Source: Coleophoma eucalyptorum (lineage: Eukaryota; Ascomycota; Leotiomycetes; Helotiales; Dermateaceae). From it: 64,000 bases of DNA. Of the stretch, positions 10,081 through 22,112 are shown piece after piece; within the stretch, counting starts at the first letter, position 1, and each line of letters opens with the position of its first letter. The translations under genes and the position numbers were made by a program. The stretch spans positions 620,001-684,000 of the forward strand of contig JALRME010000010.1 in assembly GCA_026120035.1 (NCBI GenBank), given 5' to 3'. Below the pieces are notes generated by a model. That model was not told the DNA's origin and searched no databases. It saw nothing but the letters and a program-made list of their open reading frames with translations.

Positions 10081-12138
10081 GACTGCTAGATTGTGAAAGA
10101 TGTTTGAGGCGTTTAGAAGAATAATGAAAGAGTGAGTGGATGAAGAGCAGAAGAGGGGATTGTACTGAAAGTACAGAACTAGTTATACCATTTCAGATCT
10201 TAGAGACTGTACATTCTAAAGATCTGTTCATCCCATCTCGAGCTGCTACTTTCTACAAGCAGAAAGATAAAGCGAGTATCCTTGCCTTCCATTACGTGTA
10301 CACATACGGTTGAAGAAACGCCCTGAGCTAGCACATTTGCAGCTTCTTGACAACTGGATCTCAAGATTTCGACTTAGAGCAAAACGCAACTTAGTGATCA
10401 AAGACATGTTCCCTAGACCTAAGAGTGGCAGGGTAGAGGCAAAAACAAAAAGAACATGCGTAAGCATATAAACAATGACAGCCACTCAGCTGTCGCATAT
10501 TTTTAAGCAGATGGGGCAGACCATCTGAACCATGATGTCTGCCGCAATCGAACTGGGTTTGTGAGACCCAGAGGCTGGATAATCCCCCTCGCCTTTCTTG
10601 GCAACTCTAGTAGAAGTGAAGCAGCAAGGCTGCCATGCACAGGGCAGGGGCAGTTGCTTGACTAGGCTCTCGGAGAAAGGCTTCCATACATACTATAGTT
10701 GGAATCCCGTAATGTGGTTGTAGACAGTTGAGGAAGTGGCTGCGGCTACAATTGCTTTTCCCCATCAACACACTCGTGTACCTGTACCTGATAATTCTAA
10801 AGCTCGATAGCCAATTCGTGTCCTAGATGGGCCTTCAATGGAGGGTAGGGCCAAGGCCATAATCAGGCTTGAGCTGTATCTATAAGCATATCCATAGCTC
10901 AAGTCGATGCGTAGAGACCGTGTAAAAAAGAAGCTTGCGGTAGGTTGAGATCGCAACTAGATCCCAGCAAGGCGAAGACGAAAGCAAGAATTGATCGGCA
11001 CGAGATGGACGGCTCCAGAACTCAGAATTGTAAATGCCAAGAAGATGCATATGAAAAGCCGAGATTTAAGGTAGGTGTAACGAGTCCCATTAGACGTTCG
11101 TCGTCACCGCATGCACTGCCGGAGTGGCTCAGTAGGTTACTGGTGCAGCAAAGGGATCGTCATGAACGGACGTGGAGGAGCGAGAAGCTTAGATGTGCTG
11201 ACGGTTATGCGTTGTAGCTAGAGCCAGTGAGCGTGGGAGGTGGGTTGTCGTCGGTGATTTGCTCTCCTGCCAAGGATCGGGTGATAAAATGCTGTCGCGT
11301 AAGGGCCACCGCTGCTATGCGGTATGCCTTCGCGAAAGTCTATCCTTCTCCAGATCTCTCAATCTTCCACATATCTTCAACGGTTAGTTGTCAGCTGTCA
11401 GATGCCATTAAGCATTTCAGCTGGGAGAGGCGTGTCAGCTAAGAATACAGTTTAAGAGTGGTTTAGGCAAAGCTTCCACAACCCAACAAACAACACCAAC
11501 CACGTATCCCCACATCGCTTAACTTACAATTCCGAGCATCGCAACCGCAACCACGCTGCCAAGACAGCAGAGATTATACCCAACCAAGCATGTTAAGGCC
11601 CTCAACCCCTCGTTGCGGGATCTATTCAAGTCCCATGCATCAATGACTGTCAAGCTCCGTCATAAGGCTGACGCGGCCTCGATCCCTTCTCCTCCTGCTG
11701 TGCTGCGTTTGTCATCATCTGCTTCCTCACAGGTGGAATGTTTGCCTTTCTGGTCTTAAGGTCTGCTCTCAGATTAGATTAGCAGCAACAGTATATCTGA
11801 TTGATCAGTTCCTTTGCACCATCCATGTGGATGGTTTGGATGCGTGGTTATCATCGGCGCCTTGCCTAAGGTAAATCGACTGTGTTGCGTATATTGTCTT
11901 ACTTGAATGAATATCCGCCCGTATAGTGTTGACAAGGAGTCGATATGCTGGTTAGCGAGAGGCTGTAGGTACTTTCTGTTGAGGCATCTCATCGTTTAGA
12001 CAACGTTTTAGCCTGAGGATATACTTAAGCATCAGAATCTACCATTGGTGAACATTTTCCACTGACTAATCACAGCTGTAAACCCCGAACCAGCCAGGAG
12101 AATGATCGCATTTGCTTCAGAACAGTGGTATCATTTCT
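10081..12138. other. Intergenic region, 2.1 kb, no gene supported
   Basis: The left part is the promoter of the dioxygenase gene. Short frames at 10246-10485, 10765-11442 and 11774-11992 were read on both strands; none has a domain motif, consistent codon bias or a plausible splice partner. Nothing resembling a tRNA or a transposon end was seen. Confidence 0.55.
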
Positions 12139-14523
12139 CTAATTAAGCAATCCAGCAGCAAGCGCCTCCAAATCCTCCAAAGTCTCCGGCTCGTCTACAG
12201 TCTCAATAACCCGACTCTTCCTCTTCCTTGTCTCCTCCTCAACCTCCTCGTCGTCCTCAAACCATTTCTTTTGCTTCTTTACTGGTCGCTCCTCTTCATC
12301 TGCCATCGGTAAGGAAGCCAGAAGTGCCATAGGATCATAATCGTCATCAATGTCCTGAAGAGCAGGTGCTTCATCATCGTCACCAGCTTCCAGAGCTGCT
12401 TCACGGGCTTTCCGCTTCTCCTTCTTCTCGCGCTTCTTCTCCTTCGCCAACTGCTTATCGTCCAGATCGGCTTCGCGCACTCGGACTGCTTCCTCTTCCA
12501 AGAATCTTGCCCGCTGCTCCTGTGCTGTACCGCGTTGTCGGAAGGCTTCTTCGTCTTCCAATTCGTAAAGTTGGTGGGCATTGCCTTCGTCATCAAAGAC
12601 CATTTTGGTACCTTTGCCTTTGAGTGACGCGAGCTTCTTCTTAGACTGTAGCATCTTCTCCTTCCGTTTCGAGTCTACCACTATTGGTTCGCTGCTAATG
12701 CCTGGTATAATCTTTGCAGCTGGTCCAAGAGCCGCAACACCGCCCTCCTCGTCATCCTCTGAGCTCTCTTCGTCGCCCACAGGCAAGACTCTCTTTACAG
12801 ACAAGAAGTCATCATCTTCGTCTGCGTCTCCCTCTCCGTCTGCCTTTTCCACGTCGTCTTCAGCGATCATCTTGGAGTAATGACCAGAAAGAACGTCTTG
12901 GTTACGACGCTCAAACATCCTGTCGTATTTCGTCCTAACTTCCTCCTTCTTCTTTGGTTGTTTCTCGGCCTCGCTATCGTCATCGCTTGAATCCAGTGCA
13001 GCTCTTGGCGCGTTCTTGATCTTCTTCGCATCATCCCCCTTCATGAACTTGATTCGTGGTGCACCAGGAAGACCCATACTAGCAGCAAAACCCTCTAGAT
13101 CGAGATCGTTGACCTTGAAGATTTCTTTATCTTTCTGTAGAAATATAGATTTGGCATAACTTGTGAACGCTTTCTGGCCAAGATATTTAAGTTCGGGGTC
13201 TTGGAAGCACATATTTTGTAGCTGGTTCTTGATATCCTGCTGCTTGTTCTGCCGCACATTGATCTTCTGTATAGGCACCTTTTTCTGCTCAAGTCTCTTC
13301 AGCATACCTTCTTCCTCGCTGGGGTCCAAAAACAGGACTGCTCTTCCAACTCTCTCATATCTTGCTGTTCGTCCGACTCTGTGGATATAAGTGTCGGCAT
13401 CTTCAGGACAGTCTAATTGAATAACCCAGTCAACAGCGGGGAAATCAAGACCTCTAGCTACCACATCCGTGGCAAATATACACGAATTTTTAGATGCAGA
13501 AAATTTTGAAGTAATGTCGAGTCGAGCAGTTTGCTTTTGTCGTCCGTGAAGATGCAGCAATGGAATACCAGGCTGTAGATGTCGAAAACTTTCGTAGACG
13601 AAGCGAACCTGCTTTCCGGAGGATAAGAATACGATTATTTTTGCTTTCAAGTTTGCTCTAATGAACCCAAACAAGGTGTTTAGCTTGTCCGGGAGTGGTG
13701 TGATCAGATAGTGTTGCTGGAGTGTCGCTGGTGTAGCGCTGGATGCTGCCTCATGGACTGAGACATACTCTGGATCCCTCAAACTAAGTCTTGCCAGGTC
13801 AGAAACCTTCTTGGTTTGCGTAGCACTGAAAAGCATAGTCTGTCTATCCTTCGGCAAATGCTCAACGATCGCATCAACCGACGTTTGGAAACCCATGTCC
13901 ATAATACGATCTGCCTCGTCAAGAACAAGCATCTGTAAATTGTCGACCTCAAAGGCCGCAGTCTGATCAAGATGCTGTAACATTCTGCCAGGTGTGCAGA
14001 CCAGGATATTCATTCTACCCATTCGTTCTCGCTCCTCTTGTAAACTCCTTCCTCCAATAACCAGTCCAGCGGAAAAGGAGTGGTATCGTCCAATTTTTCG
14101 CAGGACCTCGAAGATCTGGATCGCCAATTCGCGAGTAGGAGAGATGATCAATGCTCCTAAGCCGTCCAGTTCCGTCCATTTCTGTCTGTAGAGGTTTTCC
14201 AGTACTGGTACAAGGAATGCCAGTGTTTTCCCACTGCCAGTCTTCGCAGCTCCCAGTATATCCTTTCCCTTAAGCGCAAGTGGTAGAGCCTTCGATTGAA
14301 TGTCGGTGAGAGTCTTGAAATGTGAAGCGTTGAGTCCCTTTGAAGTAGTCGCAGATATCGGCAAGTCAGAAAAGTCTTTGATCTCAGCCTTCACGTCCAA
14401 TTCTGCGATGGCATGCACAAGCTGCTCATACTCATCCACGACCCGTTTCCTTTTCAGAGACTTCAGATCAGTCTTCGCCCTCGGGGCCGGCTTGGACTTG
14501 CGTCCCGTATTCGCAGAAGCCAT
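12139..14523 (-). CDS. hca4: ATP-dependent DEAD-box RNA helicase Hca4/Dbp4
   Basis: One exon encodes 794 residues from the ATG at 14523 (three codons further upstream are open only from a GTG). Helicase motifs are in order: Q-motif region ([14 protein letters not shown]), motif [10 protein letters not shown], Ia PTRELA, Ib TPGR, II DEAD, III SAT, then VVARGLDFP and HRVGRTAR in the second RecA lobe. The C-terminal third is acidic and Lys-rich with predicted coiled coil, as in the Dbp4/DDX10 branch, and motif I as AAKTGSGKT and the [12 protein letters not shown] segment are typical of that branch. Dbp4 acts in the nucleolus in 18S rRNA maturation, releasing U14 snoRNA from pre-rRNA. It shares a 230-bp divergent promoter with the RNA polymerase III subunit gene, a pairing that fits co-regulated ribosome and tRNA production (inference). 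Confidence 0.95.
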   Translation of the reverse strand: MASANTGRKSKPAPRAKTDLKSLKRKRVVDEYEQLVHAIAELDVKAEIKDFSDLPISATTSKGLNASHFKTLTDIQSKALPLALKGKDILGAAKTGSGKTLAFLVPVLENLYRQKWTELDGLGALIISPTRELAIQIFEVLRKIGRYHSFSAGLVIGGRSLQEERERMGRMNILVCTPGRMLQHLDQTAAFEVDNLQMLVLDEADRIMDMGFQTSVDAIVEHLPKDRQTMLFSATQTKKVSDLARLSLRDPEYVSVHEAASSATPATLQQHYLITPLPDKLNTLFGFIRANLKAKIIVFLSSGKQVRFVYESFRHLQPGIPLLHLHGRQKQTARLDITSKFSASKNSCIFATDVVARGLDFPAVDWVIQLDCPEDADTYIHRVGRTARYERVGRAVLFLDPSEEEGMLKRLEQKKVPIQKINVRQNKQQDIKNQLQNMCFQDPELKYLGQKAFTSYAKSIFLQKDKEIFKVNDLDLEGFAASMGLPGAPRIKFMKGDDAKKIKNAPRAALDSSDDDSEAEKQPKKKEEVRTKYDRMFERRNQDVLSGHYSKMIAEDDVEKADGEGDADEDDDFLSVKRVLPVGDEESSEDDEEGGVAALGPAAKIIPGISSEPIVVDSKRKEKMLQSKKKLASLKGKGTKMVFDDEGNAHQLYELEDEEAFRQRGTAQEQRARFLEEEAVRVREADLDDKQLAKEKKREKKEKRKAREAALEAGDDDEAPALQDIDDDYDPMALLASLPMADEEERPVKKQKKWFEDDEEVEEETRKRKSRVIETVDEPETLEDLEALAAGLLN

Positions 14524-14753
14524 CTTTCTCACGGAATTTCAAAACAAGTCGCGAAAGGCTCGCTGCTTAGGAAATTTTGAGGAACGACTTCTTCTGCATC
14601 CAGAAATATTTCGATGCTAGCGGCCGCCTCTGCAGATCCACCCCCGCGATAAAAAAGTTCCTGGAGCTTGACTTCCGAGACAGCATCATTTTCCCCCTCC
14701 AAATCTCTGTCACCTTTTCCCTTTTTAAAAACACAATACGAGGATCCCTCACC
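14524..14753. promoter_or_regulatory. Bidirectional promoter between hca4 and rpc37
   Basis: Only 230 bp separate the two divergent start codons, so the promoters must overlap. Both products serve ribosome or tRNA production. A pyrimidine-rich tract (CCCCCTCC and CCTTTTCCCTTTTT, about 14693-14727) precedes the rpc37 start. No TATA box is obvious. Confidence 0.6.
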
Positions 14754-15971
14754 ATGACAGATTCGGATATCGAAGAGACAGATCCTATAAAAGCATCCTA
14801 CGATGTCTTCATTAAACCCCAAATGTCCGACTCGCGACAAATCTACATCCTCCAATTTCCCAATCGCGATTCAAAGCAACACTACTCCGCATCCAATGAT
14901 TCACAGCCGTTCAAGCTACGAATAAAGCCTCAATCGGGTATGCTTGAACTTGATGTACCGCTGGATGCGTGGAGGAACTACGATAAAGAGAAGGGCCTCA
15001 AGTGGGGAGAGGTGATGCGCAAGAGTAACAAGCAGGGTCAGAGTCATGGTATGCCAGGCGGCTTTGGAATTGGTGGTGGACCACCAGCTGCTGGACGGGG
15101 GAGAGGAGGAAGGGAGGAATTGAGCCTCGTCAATCAGGAGCGCTTGCTTGCAGATTACGCGGGTGCAATCCAGAGAGAGCAGGTCCTGGTTAAGCAAACG
15201 CTCGGTGGTCAATCTGTTCCGCCTGGAATCAGTTCACCGCAGTACATGGTTGGAACCTTCCGAAAGAGCATGTCTACCTAATTTTTCGGCAAGAATGACT
15301 ATTAACAGCGAGCAGATCAACTACATCTCACACCAATTTCGCATATCGTGCAAATGCGCCCTCAATTCCACCATATTGATGCCGCGGTCGAGCAAGAGCG
15401 ACAAAGCCGACCACGCGAAGCCGCCGCAGGAGCACGAACGACTGAACAGCGCCCCGTGCATCAGACAGCCAAGACGACTGTTGATGGCGAAGAAGATTCG
15501 ACCGAGAGCATGTCAGACCGTGTAACGGCAGCCCAGCAAGAAACATGGCGAGGACATCGATATATCGACGAAGACAGCGCCGAGGCATGGAGTGCGTTTC
15601 ACGAGAATCTTTTTGTGGGCGCGGATACAGAGGAGAAAGAGGACGACGAGGAAGAATTGCCTGATGCAGATGATTTGGCGAAGAGTGGCGGTGCAGCAGC
15701 AGCTGGACAGAAGGACAAAGGCAAGGGAAAGGCAGTTGAGAAGGATCTCAAGGATAAAGTTCCACGGCTGGTTAGTAGGTTGGATAATGCAAGGTATCTG
15801 GATACGATTAGTGCACCGAATGATGCGGTGAAGTTGTCAAGGAGCAAGAGGGTCAAGAAACGAAAGGGAAAGGGCAAGGCGGCCGAAGGAGATGGAAGTG
15901 ACAGCTCAAGTACGTTGTCTGAAGCTTCAGAAGAAGAAGAAGAAGGCGATGCGGATGTGGTCGTTGAGTAA
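14754..15971 (+). CDS. rpc37: DNA-directed RNA polymerase III subunit Rpc37/Rpc5
   Basis: Two open segments share one frame and together match the Rpc5/Sin-like family: 14754-15267 holds DVFIKPQMSDSRQIYILQFP and LELDVPLDAWRNYDKEKG, and 15316-15971 holds QLHLTPISHIVQMRPQFHHI, then VHQTAKTTVDGEEDSTESMS and WRGHRYIDED. Rpc37 with Rpc53 forms the Pol III initiation/termination subcomplex. The first segment hits a stop at 15279, so an intron must remove it. The best join keeps YMVGTFRK next to QLHLTPI and requires a GC donor (GCATGT at 15268) with an AG at 15312 or 15315; a GT donor at 15249 with an AG at 15308 also keeps frame but deletes VGTFRKS. With the GC-AG join (acceptor AG at 15315) the protein is 389 residues. 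The C-terminus is acidic and Lys-rich. ATG 14754 chosen because upstream frame has no conserved residues. Confidence 0.85.
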
Positions 15972-16206
15972 AGAGCTGGGAAGGAATAAAAGAAAAGATA
16001 CCCAAGTATGCTTAAAGCTGCATAAAACTGTATTTGCTGATCTAGCTAAGAACATTTTAGAATCTATGCAGCATAATTCCTGTTAGCATTGTATATACAT
16101 GTTACACATACTCTAGTCTACCTAACATGAATGCCCGCCCTCAAATGCTTCCAGACACCAGATGCAGATTCCAAAACTGTATACACTCTCCCCCCTTCTA
16201 TCACAA

Positions 16207-19200
16207 CTAATGCAATCTCTTCAACTCTTCGACAAAATTCCTCACATCCTCCACGCCAATACCCAAGCCCTCAACTACTGTTGACTGCAAGGACTCATCT
16301 ATATCCAAGAATCTTTCAATAAGCTCCCCATCCACAAAACGGAAAGGCTCAGCAGCTTCCCGACTTTCGTTCTTGAAACCACGATAGAGCAAGAAATCGA
16401 TATCGCCTGGAGAAGAGAGTAGGGAAGCCATGCGCGTTTGGAGGCGCATGAGGAGGTCTTGAGACTGTGGGGCGATAAGAGCGAAGAGATGGATGGAGCC
16501 TTCAGTCTATTCCGGGGAACATGTAAATATGCGACTTTTGGATTAGAAGGGGATTATGGAGACTTACGGTGGCTAAGAAGGCCTTGGGGACGACCATGGC
16601 ATTTGGGCTCGTTTCGACATTGACGGGTCGGATTTTGTTGACTTGTTCGTTCAGGCACATCTCGCTGGTGACGTCTAGTCTCTTCCTATCCTGTAACGTC
16701 ACCCCGTCAGGGTTTCGTCGTAGTACTGTTAAATTTCCGTCGTGGTCAGATTGCAAATACGAGCCCTCCTCAATCTGTACAACTGCTGTCGACCAGGATT
16801 GTTGGTCGTGCCGCGCTATTTCATTCAGTTTATCTGGGAGTCCTTCTACGCCAGGTACATATTCGACTAGAGAGATTGACTTCATGAGATCGGCTACTGC
16901 GATGATATTGCCTGTAACATCGAGATCAATCGGCATTGTTGCAGTTCTGTAACTTGCAAGTTTGGTCAACGTGGCAGATGTAGCTGCCGTCTCCTCGTAG
17001 CTGTACATTACGACAGACTTCGTGAGCGCGGCAACGATCTTACCATCCAGAAGTGCTAGACATCTGCAATGGCCACGGACCTTATGACTTGTGACTAGGT
17101 AAGGAGACCGGTCGCTATCAATACCAAAGATCAAAATGCGTCCGCGGATGTTGTCATCTCCAGCACCTCCTTCTTGGTCAAGATCAAAGGACGTCCCAAC
17201 CAAGAATCTCTCAGCAGGCTCACCACCAGCAACAGGCAATTCAGCTCTGGTCACACATTCAACCAATTCAACACCATTAGCGGGATCTACGCCTTCAAAA
17301 ACAAACGGCTTCCCAAGTTCTCCAAATACAACCTCATCGACGAGTCGGAAACTACTCTCCACCACTTCTTCATTATCGATTACTTCGCGCTTGATGCTAC
17401 CAACTCCAAATGCTCGCTCATTTACCGAGTACGTAATCCGTCTTATGGTTTCGCCCATGGGCAATGTTCGTACATGCGTTCTTCTTTCTGTGTCGATTTG
17501 AGAGATCTTCAAGTTCTCAGGCGTGGCAACGACGATCGAATTTGGAAAGGCTTCCGTATCGAAAGCACATACCGACGACGCATTTTCCGCTGTTACTGCA
17601 GAATAGACAATTCTTCCTTCTGTCCCATATATCAAGCTCGGATGTTCGCAAGTTGCAAAGACGTTAAACAAGCCGTCTTTGCGCGGTAGAATCTGGAGTT
17701 TCGCTTGTTGGGTGCCAAGAACAATGCTCTTTCTGCCGGATAACGAGTATGAGCTTTTGTCCACGTTGAAAGTATGTACAATACCGTCTTCCATCGCCAC
17801 AAATAGCGTTGGTCCAGCCAAAGCCACGGGCAAAATCTGGGTAAGAGCGATATCTCGAGGAACAGATGCGGTATCTGCTCTTCGTAGGTCTTCCGAGTGA
17901 ATGATTGCCAAATTTTGCAGACTAAGTAGCGATACTGAACCAGATTTCCAAAACCCAACAACACCAACATCATCTAATCCAGGTGGGACGTGTATGCAGG
18001 CAACTTGATCACCATCAACCAGATTTTGCACTGCAGCTTCGCTAAGTCCTTTCTTGATATCTAGTGCTACTAATGTTCTGCCATTAGATGAAAGTAGCAC
18101 ATAGTTTTCGTTTGATGATGCTGCTGTGATGGTCTGCCCAGCTGGCGGTTGCCACTCTGCAGCTACACATTTTGATCCATCTCCATACAATCTTGCCGCT
18201 GTAGCAGTGATTTGAAGAATGAGCCCACTCTCCAAATTGGAGAGAAATAGTGTCTCGCAGTCCTGTGCCAGTCCTCTAAATCCTTCGACCTCTTCCACCT
18301 CCCCGTTTGGGTCGAACCTGAAGATTCGCGTCTCGGTAAGGAAAGAAACGGCCAAAGTATCAGTAGACGTTGATTCTGCAGATGCTCGCAATGCGAAAAG
18401 ATTTTTGATGTCCTCCATATCGGCCAGAATACCGATATCTTCCAGACCTACACCACTTCTGACACTCCTCAGACTGCCCTGTTGGTAGGAGCCACTTCCG
18501 GTAACTATACGAGCTTGGCCAGACGAGTACTCATTAGAATGGCTCTCTCCTTCTCGACTTCCCATATCCATGATAGCGAAATCCATAATTGGCGCAATAT
18601 TCGCCAAGGTCTGCAAAACCTCAAGTTTCGATTCGCCAAGGTCTATTTTCACAACCTGCGAGTCACCCTCGTGCGATGCCACAAACAGTAAGCCATCGCC
18701 CATGTGCACCAGCTCCGAAGCTCTTGAAGTCTGACCGATCTTTTTCACTTCCATGCCTGTGACAACAGCGCCATCGACAAGTAGTTCTAAAACCCACAAA
18801 GCACCATATTCATCTGCCAGTAGATAGTGTAAGTCATCATAAGGTTCCCAAGCAATGAATATCGAGGCCTCTGTCAATGCACATTCCACGATAGCTTTAC
18901 TCTCATCATCCAGGTACAGCATCTTTGTCTCGCCTACGACAATCACTCCACCCAACTGCGCCTTTGCTGATGCAGCATTTCTCACAATATATCGCTTCCC
19001 ATCCTCCCCTCCTTTCGGAACAGGAATCAAATGACTAGCCCCAGCATCCAGGTCTGGTAAGACATTCTCGCGGTCTCGACTTGGATCAAAATTCATATAC
19101 TGGCCCTTGTCGTCCACCAATCTATAGGTCGCAAGTTTGACAATTCTATCCTTGCCCTCGTGAAACAGCATGGCCATTTTCGGTCTATTGGTCTGCGTAT

Positions 19201-19793
19201 ACAAGAAAGTCGTTGCACGCACATGCAATTCTGTGATGCGTACTTGTTCCGGAGTATCCAAGTAATCCTCCCTACCTTTCTTCGGCCTCAGGATTTTGAC
19301 TAGGTTGAGAATGCCCTCAAAAAGTTCCATGACCAGGTATTTTCCAGTAGGGTCTATTATACAACGGTCCCGACTCTGCGAATCGTGCAGATGCTTCTCT
19401 GCCACGTCGACAAACGATTGCATCGTATCGAGCTGCCGCGTCGCCGGGTTCCATGCCAGAGTGAAGTACTGAAATCGTGTCGTGCCTATAAACAGATGGT
19501 CTGTGGCAGCACCGGCGGGACGCAACCTTTGTAGCATGGACGCCCGCCCATATATTGTTTTCGAGTGTGTCATCACGAGCCCTTCTGCCGTGGCCTCCCA
19601 TATCTCTAGTCGATTCGCTTTCCTGTACGCGTTATATTAGTAAGATGCTTCTTCTCATGGCTGCGCTATGCCGCAGCGTTGTGTTTCAATGCACTCACGC
19701 AAGCACTAAACATTCCTCTTCAGGACTTATCAGGTTGAGCTTCAGCGCATGTCGGACGCTGCTAGGCCTGTGGATGGGCGCTAGATATGCCAT
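16207..19793 (-). CDS. ddb1: DNA damage-binding protein 1 homologue (DDB1, CUL4 adaptor)
   Basis: Three exons (19699-19793, 16568-19622, 16207-16506) encode 1149 residues, the normal DDB1 length. Exon 1 reads MAYLAPIHRPSSVRHALKLN, as in the start of fungal DDB1; the junction gives LVLAKANRLEIW. The last intron (16507-16567) joins FLATTEGSIHLFALI, followed by the strongly conserved end QTRMASLLSSPGDIDF and FVEELKRLH. The intervening sequence is a repeat of short beta strands, consistent with three seven-bladed propellers (CPSF160/DDB1 family). DDB1 links substrate receptors to the cullin-4 ubiquitin ligase, functions in nucleotide excision repair and, in Neurospora, in heterochromatin formation with DIM-5. 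It is convergent with rpc37, with 235 bp between the stop codons. Paralogues Rse1 and Cft1 are excluded by the C-terminus. Confidence 0.95.
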
Positions 19794-20108
19794 TGTTGCT
19801 CAGTGCGGCGCAGTTCTGCTGCGACCAGGTATCAGAGACGTCGTGGTGTTTGGACTTGTTGTTGGAAGCTCAAAATGGGCAGCTCGATTCAGTGACGTTC
19901 AGGACTTCGTTATCGGTCTTATCGCTTCGGGGATAGGCCTTAAGACTTTGGAGGGGCGCTGGAACGGAACGCAAGGGCGCTCAAAACAGGAACATGAGAC
20001 AATTTGGGAATTCACATTCCTCTCTGTCCAGTAATTTAGGGTCTTAAAGTCACGCACGGAAATTGTAATAAATTTATAAAGTCAAGGAGATTTCGGGATT
20101 TATTGTAT
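19794..20108. other. Intergenic region, 0.3 kb (ddb1 promoter and HIBADH 3' flank)
   Basis: An open frame runs through on the plus strand (19555-20034), but it is largely the antisense of ddb1 exon 1 and its promoter and carries no motif. No other feature was seen. Confidence 0.5.
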
Positions 20109-21397
20109 CTATTCTGCACCGCCGAGGTATCTATATACAACCGAGAAGTCTTTACCCTTGCAATGCTCATCCTGCTCGGCAGAAGTGTATACTTCTTGAG
20201 CTCTCGCAGCAAGTTCTAACCTAGCTCCTGATTCCTGCGCAGCCAGGATTGCAAGGCCAAGGTCCTTCTTCATCAAGCTGATCCCAAAGCCACCACTGTA
20301 ATCGCGACTAGCCGGAGCTCCTTCAACGACACCTTTCACAGGATTGTTAACCTCACTTGGCCAGCACTTGCCGGTGCTGATGTTGATCAGGTTTCCAAGG
20401 GCTTTGGGCTCTAAACCCAAGCTAATGCCCAAGTTCATAGCTTCGCAGGTTGCAATGTTGTTTATGGCCAGCAGGTAGTTATTGGCGAGCTTACCTGATA
20501 GGCCGGCTCCTTGTCCACCACAATGAAGGACTTTCTTACCCATCATGAGAAGGATTGGCTCCACTCGTGATACCAGAGCATCTGGTGCACCAAGCATGAA
20601 CGTGAGGGTACCAGCAGTAGCACCGACGACACCACCAGACATGGGCGCATCTACAAATCGGCCTTGTTCTGTGGTATGGACTGCATTGGCAACTTCCCTG
20701 GACGAAGCTGGATCAATTGTGGAGCAATCAATAAAGAGGCGCTCAGTACCTAGAGCATCCGAAGCCATTGGTTCTTTCAAAATCGCCGAGAACACAGTTT
20801 TCACATGCGAGGGCTCGGGTAATACAGTAATGGTTGTCTCCTATGTACAGAACGTCAGCACAATGTTCATAAACCTGTTCGTGCTTGACAGATATGATTG
20901 TAAGATTAATTTCAGAGGATTGGCTCGTTGTAAAGTTTTGAAATCACTTGAATAAATCACCCATGACGGGTGACCCAACTTAGATCATGGATAGAACAAA
21001 CTCATCATTGTAAAAGTGAAGGGACATGAAATGCTTGTCATTACTTACAGCGTTTTCAGCAGCTTCGCGTATACTTCCAGCAACATCCACAGCGGCACCA
21101 CTCCCTGTAGCCTTTGTTTCTTCCACAAACTTCTGGACAATGGGGGCATTGATATCGTAAACTCGAATAGTATCTGTATTCGGCAGCTTCTTCTGGAGAT
21201 TCTTTGCCATGTTGTAGCCTATGATTGTCAGCGCGGATCATTGTCGCGTGAGCCCACAATTACATACCCATCTGGCCGAGACCGATAAATCCCCATTGTG
21301 CTGATCTTCCAGTAGTGGCAGAAAAGCTTCTTTGCTGAACAGCAGATCGCAGCAGTGAGCGCGCGAGCGGCGGAGTTATTCTAACATATGAGCGCAT
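20109..21397 (-). CDS. 3-hydroxyisobutyrate dehydrogenase, mitochondrial
   Basis: Three exons (21268-21397, 21049-21218, 20109-20840) give 343 residues. The first exon starts with a textbook mitochondrial presequence (MRSYVRITPPLARSLLRSAV, then QQRSFSATTGRS). The NAD-binding glycine motif GFIGLGQMG spans the first intron. The substrate-binding signature FVDAPMSGGVVGAT and the catalytic-lysine region GKLANNYLLAINN are intact. The reaction is NAD-dependent oxidation of 3-hydroxyisobutyrate to methylmalonate semialdehyde in valine catabolism. The second intron is long for this genome (208 bp); I found no extra exon in it that would extend a conserved part, and the join ENA-ETTITVLPEP matches the family. 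Start at 21397 is the only in-frame ATG upstream of the Rossmann motif. Confidence 0.93.
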
Positions 21398-22112
21398 TTT
21401 GTAATGTGTTTGTTGGGTTTCACAGGAGGATTTCTGAGGAGGTACCGCGCAGCTACCTTATAGCCGGGGAAATGGTATGGGGAAGTACCAAGGTCCCAGC
21501 TCTATCAGCCGATGAACTCCGATGCCTCCGGTGCCGATCAACGTGGAGATGGCTTGTTACTGGCTGTGGGGAGTTACGTGTAAAGTAACGTGAGACAGAG
21601 ACCGACATCCTAGATCATTAGTAGACATCTGGAGTTAGCTGCATAGCAAACGATAGCGACGGTAGACTTGATCTCTACATCAGAGATAAGGAACGATTTA
21701 AAATATTCGAAAGGAAATGAGAATAGAAGAAGAAGAAAAGTTTCTCATGAAGCTCAAGCCGTGGAATTGAGCTAAGGGAATAAGCGAGAAAATCCCTGTC
21801 ATGGCCAGAAAGGGCAAACACGTGCTGAGTCCAATTAGGATGGCTGTATATGAATATTTTACAGGAACAATGGTCTTCTTTAGGGACTTACTTCGGCATT
21901 AAATGACTGTTGTATTAATTTTTGGGTATCTTTAGCTTCAATATAATCATTATATCCCAAAACCGTCCGCCCCAGGTTTGCCAACTCGTCCCAAGACTCG
22001 TCCAAGTGCATAAGGCAACGAGAGTAGTTGCCGTCCTTCTATTACAAAAATAGGTAATATGATATGGTATAACGACACAGAGAAAAAAAGGAAGCCCAAC
22101 CTGATGACCCCT
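21398..22112. other. Intergenic region, 0.7 kb
   Basis: This is the promoter of the dehydrogenase gene and the 3' flank of the GNAT gene. AT-rich and purine-rich tracts (21700-21740) are present; no coding motif or RNA gene was seen. Confidence 0.5.
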
